The notes beneath the pieces are model-generated. The model saw nothing but the letters and a program-made list of their open reading frames with translations. It ran no database searches and was not told the DNA's origin. A stretch of DNA of 64,000 bases from Strigamia acuminata. Lineage: Eukaryota; Arthropoda; Chilopoda; Geophilomorpha; Linotaeniidae. The stretch is from NCBI GenBank assembly GCA_949358305.1, contig OX442315.1, forward strand, positions 24,268,427-24,332,426. Reading direction: 5' to 3'. Positions 58,905-64,000 of the stretch are shown piece after piece (within the stretch, counting starts at the first letter, position 1; each line of letters opens with the position of its first letter). The translations under genes and the position numbers were made by a program.

Positions 58905-59924
58905 GCTCCCCAGAAGGGCTCCCCAGAAGGGCTCCCCAGAAGGGCTCCCCAGAAGGGCTCCCCAGAAGGGCTCCCCAGAAGGGCTCCCCAGAAGGGCTCC
59001 CCAGAAGGGCTCCCCAGAAGGGCTCCCCAGAAGGGCTCCCCAGAAGGGCTCCCCAGAAGGGCTCCCCAGAAGGGCTCCCCAGAAGGGCTTCCCAGAAGGG
59101 CTCCCCAGAAGGGCTCCCCAGAAGGGCTCCCCAGAAGGGCTCCCCAGAAGGGCTCCCCAGAAGGGCTCCCCAGAAGGGCTCCCCAGAAGGGCTCCCCAGA
59201 AGGGCTCCCCAGAAGGGCTCCCCAGAAGGGCTCCCCAGAAGGGCTCCCCAGAAGGGCTCCCCAGAAGGGCTCCCCAGAAGGGCTCCCCAGAAGGGCTCCC
59301 CAGAAGGGCTCCCCAGAAGGGCTCCCCAGAAGGGCTCCCCAGAAGGGCTCCCCAGAAGGGCTCCCCAGAAGGGCTCCCCAGAAGGGCTCCCCAGAAGGGC
59401 TCCCCAGAAGGGCTCCCCAGAAGGGCTCCCCAGAAGGGCTCCCCAGAAGGGCTCCCCAGAAGGGCTCCCCAGAAGGGCTCCCCAGAAGGGCTCCCCAGAA
59501 GGGCTCCCCAGAAGGGCTCCCCAGAAGGGCTCCCCAGAAGGGCTCCCCAGAAGGGCTCCCCAGAAGGGCTCCCCAGAAGGGCTCCCCAGAAGGGCTCCCC
59601 AGAAGGGCTCCCCAGAAGGGCTCCCCAGAAGGGCTCCCCAGAAGGGCTCCCCAGAAGGGCTCCCCAGAAGGGCTCCCCAGAAGGGCTCCCCAGAAGGGCT
59701 CCCCAGAAGGGCTCCCCAGAAGGGCTCCCCAGAAGGGCTCCCCAGAAGGGCTCCCCAGAAGGGCTCCCCAGAAGGGCTCCCCAGAAGGGCTCCCCAGAAG
59801 GGCTCCCCAGAAGGGCTCCCCAGAAGGGCTCCCCAGAAGGGCTCCCCAGAAGGGCTCCCCAGAAGGGCTCCCCAGAAGGGCTCCCCAGAAGGGCTCCCCA
59901 GAAGGGCTCCCCAGAAGGGCTCCC
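58905..59924. repeat. 13-bp minisatellite, 78 copies
   Basis: The unit GCTCCCCAGAAGG repeats exactly 78 times without an indel, plus a six-base partial. I see one variant copy (C to T, near 59090). No stop codon occurs in any phase on either strand, so long frames of about 340-485 codons appear, encoding 13-residue repeats; these are very probably artefacts. Confidence 0.97.
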
Positions 59925-59925
59925 T

Positions 59926-60293
59926 AATTTTTGGTAACTTTCAAGTTTTTTGGTCAATTTTTGGTAACTTTCAAGTTTTTTGGTCAATTTTTGGTAACTT
60001 TCAAGTTTTTTGGTCAATTTTTGGTAACTTTCAAGTTTTTTGGTCAATTTTTGGTAACTTTCAAGTTTTTTGGTCAATTTTTGGTAACTTTCAAGTTTTT
60101 TGGTCAAGTTTTGGTAAATTTCAAGTTTTTTGGTCAATTTTTGGTAACTTTCAAGTTTTTTGGTCAATTTTTGGTAACTTTCAAGTTTTTTGGTCAATTT
60201 TTGGTAACTTTCAAGTTTTTTGGTCAATTTTTGGTAACTTTCAAGTTTTTTGGTCAAGTTTTGGTAACTTTCAAGTTTTTTGGTCAAGTTTTG
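59926..60293. repeat. 30-bp minisatellite, 12 copies
   Basis: A T-rich 30-bp unit (aatttttggtaactttcaag and ten more bases) repeats 12 times with a few substitutions, plus an 8-bp partial. It begins two bases after the 13-bp array. Confidence 0.95.
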
Positions 60294-61818
60294 ATCTCAT
60301 TTCAATCAAAGTACCGAAAAAATTTCATTGATTTTTTTCGCCGCCCTGACTTTTGAGCGCCGAAAATCATCTAAAATTTTCATTGTTTTTTATGGAGTAT
60401 GTCTTTTTATGTTTACCCCCAGTGGACATGTGTAGATGAATGTTTCCTACTGTATGCACTGGATGGCGCTGTCTTACATATTTAGACAGCTTGGAAAAAG
60501 CAGTTAGGGTTAGTGATTTGTCCTTGAACGTATGTGATTTATTTTAAGTTCTTGTGATCAAATAGTTTTGTTTTGTTGGTGTTTCTTTCAACGGTAAGTA
60601 CTTATGTAACTCTACTAACGTCTCTTACTGAACTCTTATTGTGATATTTATTCATAATTATTTCATGATATTTCAGAATAAAAGGAATTTACAAGTTGCC
60701 AAACGTGTGTGTTGGCTGTGATTGCTTTACCGGATATTTAAGCTTAAACAGTGTGGAATTTAAACGGAGACAATCTTTGGGTATGGGATTAGGAGATTTT
60801 GTGAATGATGCTTCTAAATTTAAAAATAATGGTGGATTTAAGTTTGAAGTTTCAGTACTGTGAACGCCATTACCATTTGATACTTCAACCTATGAAGACA
60901 TGAAGTAAACTTTTATGGATTGTGCAAAATCACGTTAAAATAATATGCCTTATCATCCAGTTGGACTCGGGACAAATGAATGGTGAAAAGGCATACATTA
61001 TACCAATGACAAAACAATACATACCCGAGGACTACGTATGAGTTGAAAAAACTACTGGTTTACAAGCTTCATGTACTACTGCTACGATTGCTAATGCTGC
61101 TTACAAATCTGAAAAGCTCTATTGCCACAAAACTCCAAAAATAAATCGGTTGCATCTAGCAGCCCCAAAATAATAAATCAGAAAAATACAGATAAATAAA
61201 AATGGCAGCACACCTTAAAGGAAAACATTTTTGTTGTATATTGTGGCCTTATTGAAGCTGATAAAAATAATTCAAGAGGTTGGAAAAAGAAATGGAAAAT
61301 TATTCTCAGAAATTACTTAGGTTTGGCATAATTTCTTTTAAATTTATTCTATTGTTATTTTTTGGTTTAAAAAAAATGAACCACACTCGTTTTTTTTTTT
61401 ACACTTAATCTTTTTTTGGGTTATTCAGCTTATCTTGTACCCATGCCAGGGCCAGCCTATTCTCAGTTGCAGTGGCATCTTAGATGTTAACTCTTATGGA
61501 TTTACCACTATTTTTTCTACTATTATTACTATCATCATTATGTCCACAGCTGTGTGTAAGTATAGATTAAATTTCTTGTAAGTTAGCCGATTGTACTTTT
61601 AAAATTATTTCTTTACAAAAATTGGATCGCATAACTTTGTGTACAAATATAGTATCCAGAGCAGATTGCCCATAAAAGATTTGGTAGTAATTTAGGGGCA
61701 AAATTTTCTTTTTCGTATAAAGTTGCGTGAAATTATAGAATGCTGTAGTGTAAACTGAAATTATTCATGTTTGGGGAACAAATGTGATATTTATTTAATT
61801 TTTTGTTCATTTTTGCAG
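60294..61818. other. Spacer or 5' intron region before the LIM exons
   Basis: A strong donor (ttcaacg|gtaagta, about 60594) and acceptor (gatatttcag, about 60676) suggest an untranslated exon pair. After the acceptor a frame of about 55 codons reads KLPNVCVGCDCFTGYLSLN and beyond, before a stop near 60862. It has a faint THAP-transposase look. The rest shows nothing recognisable. Upstream exons of the LIM gene must exist somewhere but were not found here. Confidence 0.35.
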
Positions 61819-63158
61819 GTGTGTGTCACATGTGTGGGGAGGCAGTAACAGGAGCTAGCCAGGCATGTCAAGCTATGGGTAACATTTACCACAACAATTG
61901 CTTCATTTGTTGTTCGTGCGGACGAGCATTGAGAGGAAAAGCTTTTTATAATGTACACGGAAAAGTATACTGTGAAGAAGATTATTTGGTAATAAATATA
62001 AGGTTGAAATTAAAAACAAAATGTGATTTTAATTCTTATTCAGTTCAATTTATATAATTAATGCTCATGGTTTGTCTTTTATTACAGTATTCCGGATTTC
62101 AACAAACTGCTGAAAAATGTGCTATATGTGGTCATTTGATTATGGAAATGGTAAATATATTTGATAATTAAAGCAGTAGGCGTATTCATAAAGTATTTAG
62201 ATTAAACCGTATATTTAAACTGCTTGTCTCGATCTAACTCCAAAAATGTGGCCAATTTAGTCTTGTTTTTGTCAGTGCGTATGACATGCGTGTGACATTT
62301 ACACAACTAAACATGTTTAACTGCAAGTCAAACATTACTTTATGAATGCGTCTAGTATTTGCTGATAAAATTTTCTTTTTAGATTTTGCAGGCAATGGGA
62401 AAATCTTATCATCCTGGATGTTTCCGTTGTTTCATTTGCAACGAATGTTTAGACGGAGCAGCTTTTACTGTCGATGTCAATAATAAAATATATTGCGTGA
62501 ATGATTATCACAGGTAAGTTTTTATGTAGTCATTTATACATAACGCTAATTACATGTGGTACTTGGGAATGATTTTCTAACTCTTTCTTATATTACACTT
62601 TGCAGAGTATATGCACCCAAATGTGCAGCATGTGGGAAAGCCATCACTCCAGTAGAGGTATTGTTGATAGTTCGCTAGACAATTACAATAATAAATTATA
62701 ATAATGATAAAAATATATAATGGTGGGTTTATCTGGTAAATAATGGCACGGTTATGTGTGTTTATAAAATTGGAAAGTAATTGTTTTATTCTAAAGCTAT
62801 TTTCTCATTACTAAAATTTTCTTGCTTAAAAAAGTATTGAATTTTTTATGTATGTTAGGGTACGGAAGAAACCGTTCGTGTAGTGTCAATGGATAAAGAT
62901 TTCCATGTTGATTGTTACGTATGCGAGGTAAATATATCTTAGAATTTATTGTTAGCATCAATTAAGCTGACTTGGTGCATTTGTTTGCTGCAGGATTGTG
63001 GTATGCAGCTTACGGATGAGCCTGATAAACGTTGCTATCCAATGGAGACTCATCTTTTATGTCAAACATGTCATGTGGCTCGTTTGGATTCTGGTGAAGT
63101 TTTCCTGCCACCGGCTCCCCACCGATTATCACAGATCATCGATACACAAAAATCTTGA
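61819..63158 (+). CDS. jub: Ajuba/LIMD1/WTIP-type protein, three LIM domains (5' part missing)
   Basis: Adaptor at cell junctions; in Drosophila Jub inhibits the Hippo kinase Warts. The exon at 61819 enters in phase 1 with [23 protein letters not shown]1 ends CEEDYL; LIM2 follows from the exon near 62088 ([11 protein letters not shown], then [20 protein letters not shown]); LIM3 starts [16 protein letters not shown] and ends at CQTCHVARL. The C-terminus [18 protein letters not shown] is family-like, TGA 63156-63158. All zinc ligands I checked are present. Six exons here. The long proline-rich N-terminal half expected for this family is not visible in the preceding 5 kb, so it is either upstream past a very long intron, highly diverged, or absent. 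AATAAA at about 63208. Confidence 0.85.
62179..62352. mobile_element. 174-bp MITE in a LIM-gene intron
   Basis: Terminal inverted repeats of 17 bp with two mismatches (GGCGTATTCATAAAGTA on the left) are bounded by TA on both sides (62177-62178, 62353-62354). TA target duplication suggests a Tc1/mariner-type origin. No coding capacity. Confidence 0.6.
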
Positions 63159-63896
63159 AAACAAATGTTTTTTATGTACTTAATTTTTTTTACACACGCC
63201 TTTAAGTAATAAAAATGTAGATTGCTGACCTAATTACTAGTGTAAACTCTTTAAATGTTTGTACATCATTTTGCACTTTATGTAAAACACAATGGCTGCG
63301 GTATTTGCCATGCATTGTCTTGTGGATTTATTTATTTATTTTTACTACAATTCATTCCGCAATCAGACTCGAGCAGAATACAAAATTGATGGTGTTGGAT
63401 TGAGTATTAATAATGAAACTCGAAATTTGTCGATTTTTGAATAAAATAAAATAAAATTGTTAGAAATTTAAAATTTGTCATTTTATTATTTGGAAACTAA
63501 ACAAAAGTCAAAGGACATTAATAAAATAAGCCATTACTTTTTCCTCTGCCCAATAACTGAGAAGATTTATAGTGAACATTGCAAAATTAACCGCATCGTG
63601 ATAACGATGGACGGCTGCTGAGGGCAGCCGCATCGTCGCCAAATGACGTCATGGAAAAACTACACAGCGATTGGCTTTTTAAGATGATGCTGGGAATCAT
63701 TAGCATACGCGCTCTCCTCTCGGCTGCCGCTTTCTGAAAAGCAGGTGCGCGTCTTTTATCAGCAATTGTTAAAACTTCGGCCTCCCCAGGATACGCGAGG
63801 GAGGTAGGCACGCGGCCTAAGGACGGCGGCCAGTCAGGAAGTAAGATTCGTCGTTGGCAGGCAGATCGGCGTGTGGAGGTGTAATCTGCAGCCAAC
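63159..63896. other. LIM-gene 3' UTR and G-alpha-o promoter/leader
   Basis: AT-rich 3' end with repeated AATAAA signals (63208, 63441), then a GC-richer leader from about 63590 to the ATG. A 126-codon minus-strand frame here is a shadow of that GC-rich leader. Confidence 0.5.
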
Positions 63897-64000
63897 ATGG
63901 GGTGTGCCATGAGTGCTGAGGAAAGAGCCGCATTAGCCAGGAGTAAACAGATAGAAAAAAATCTCAAGGAGGATGGAATTCAGGCGGCTAAAGATATAAA
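63897..64000 (+). CDS. Galphao: G protein alpha-o subunit, first exon (runs off edge)
   Basis: Heterotrimeric G-protein alpha subunit of the Gi/o class. The frame from ATG 63897 reads [20 protein letters not shown] and then [15 protein letters not shown], virtually the animal G-alpha-o N-terminus. Gly2 (myristoylation) and Cys3 (palmitoylation) are present. The window ends just before the P-loop. Confidence 0.95.
   Translation, partial: MGCAMSAEERAALARSKQIEKNLKEDGIQAAKDI

Noticed and set aside
58874-60356. Long open frames (about 340-485 codons) on both strands encoding 13-residue and 10-residue repeats
   Set aside because: They arise from the stop-free minisatellites; no splice or start context, and equal length on both strands.
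63587-63967. 126-codon minus-strand frame over the G-alpha-o start
   Set aside because: Opposite to a firmly identified exon and composed of its GC-rich leader.

Overview
The window is nuclear DNA of an invertebrate animal. The genes are split by many short introns (mostly about 50-100 bp, GT-AG) and closely packed, often head-to-head or tail-to-tail. Nearly all encode conserved metazoan proteins: exocyst, Wnt modulator, centriole/cilium, RNA polymerase II, DNA repair, 18S rRNA maturation, Nedd4-type ubiquitin ligase, LIM adaptor and G-protein alpha-o. Short introns, AT-rich spacers and a TATCGATA-like (DRE) hairpin suggest a compact arthropod, perhaps a cladoceran-like crustacean. That placement is inference and weak.

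Layout. 1-234: fragment of an unidentified minus-strand gene. 809-4875 (+): Sec5/EXOC2. 5943-9335 (+): naked cuticle. 9525-18402 (-): rotatin, tail-to-tail with naked cuticle and head-to-head with 19709-26313 (+), the RNA polymerase II largest subunit (RPB1). 26575-28318 is a decayed copy of the middle of rotatin carrying a MITE-like insert. 28494-29732 (+) is an intronless leucine-rich-repeat gene with a TATA box and a palindrome-rich promoter. 30466-30817 is a decayed copy of the RPB1 C-terminal tail. 30818-37560 is a young LTR retrotransposon without pol, inserted into the 3' flank of that relic. Then come a secreted CAP/CRISP gene (37686-38920, -), IFT74 (39374-41504, +), PNKP (41558-44262, -), a PX-SAM-CCHC protein of the ZCCHC2/ZCCHC14 family (44771-49495, +), NOB1 (50401-51835, -), a Su(dx)/Itch/WWP-type HECT ligase (52846-56767, +), a gene-poor stretch with two abutting minisatellites (58905-60293), the LIM half of an Ajuba/LIMD1-type gene (61819-63158, +) and the first exon of G-alpha-o (63897 to the edge, +).

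The most notable part is 19.7-37.6 kb. RPB1 carries two frameshifts and a 33-nt internal duplication. Downstream lie relics of both rotatin and RPB1 in the same order and orientation as the parents. The simplest reading is an old tandem duplication of a rotatin-RPB1 block, followed by decay, arrival of an intronless LRR gene, and a recent LTR insertion. Whether the long RPB1 copy is functional, a sequence error, or itself a decaying paralogue cannot be settled from this window.

Functionally the genes are mixed housekeeping and signalling loci. Rotatin and IFT74 both belong to centriole/cilium biology; nothing here suggests an operon. No tRNA, rRNA or CRISPR array was recognised.
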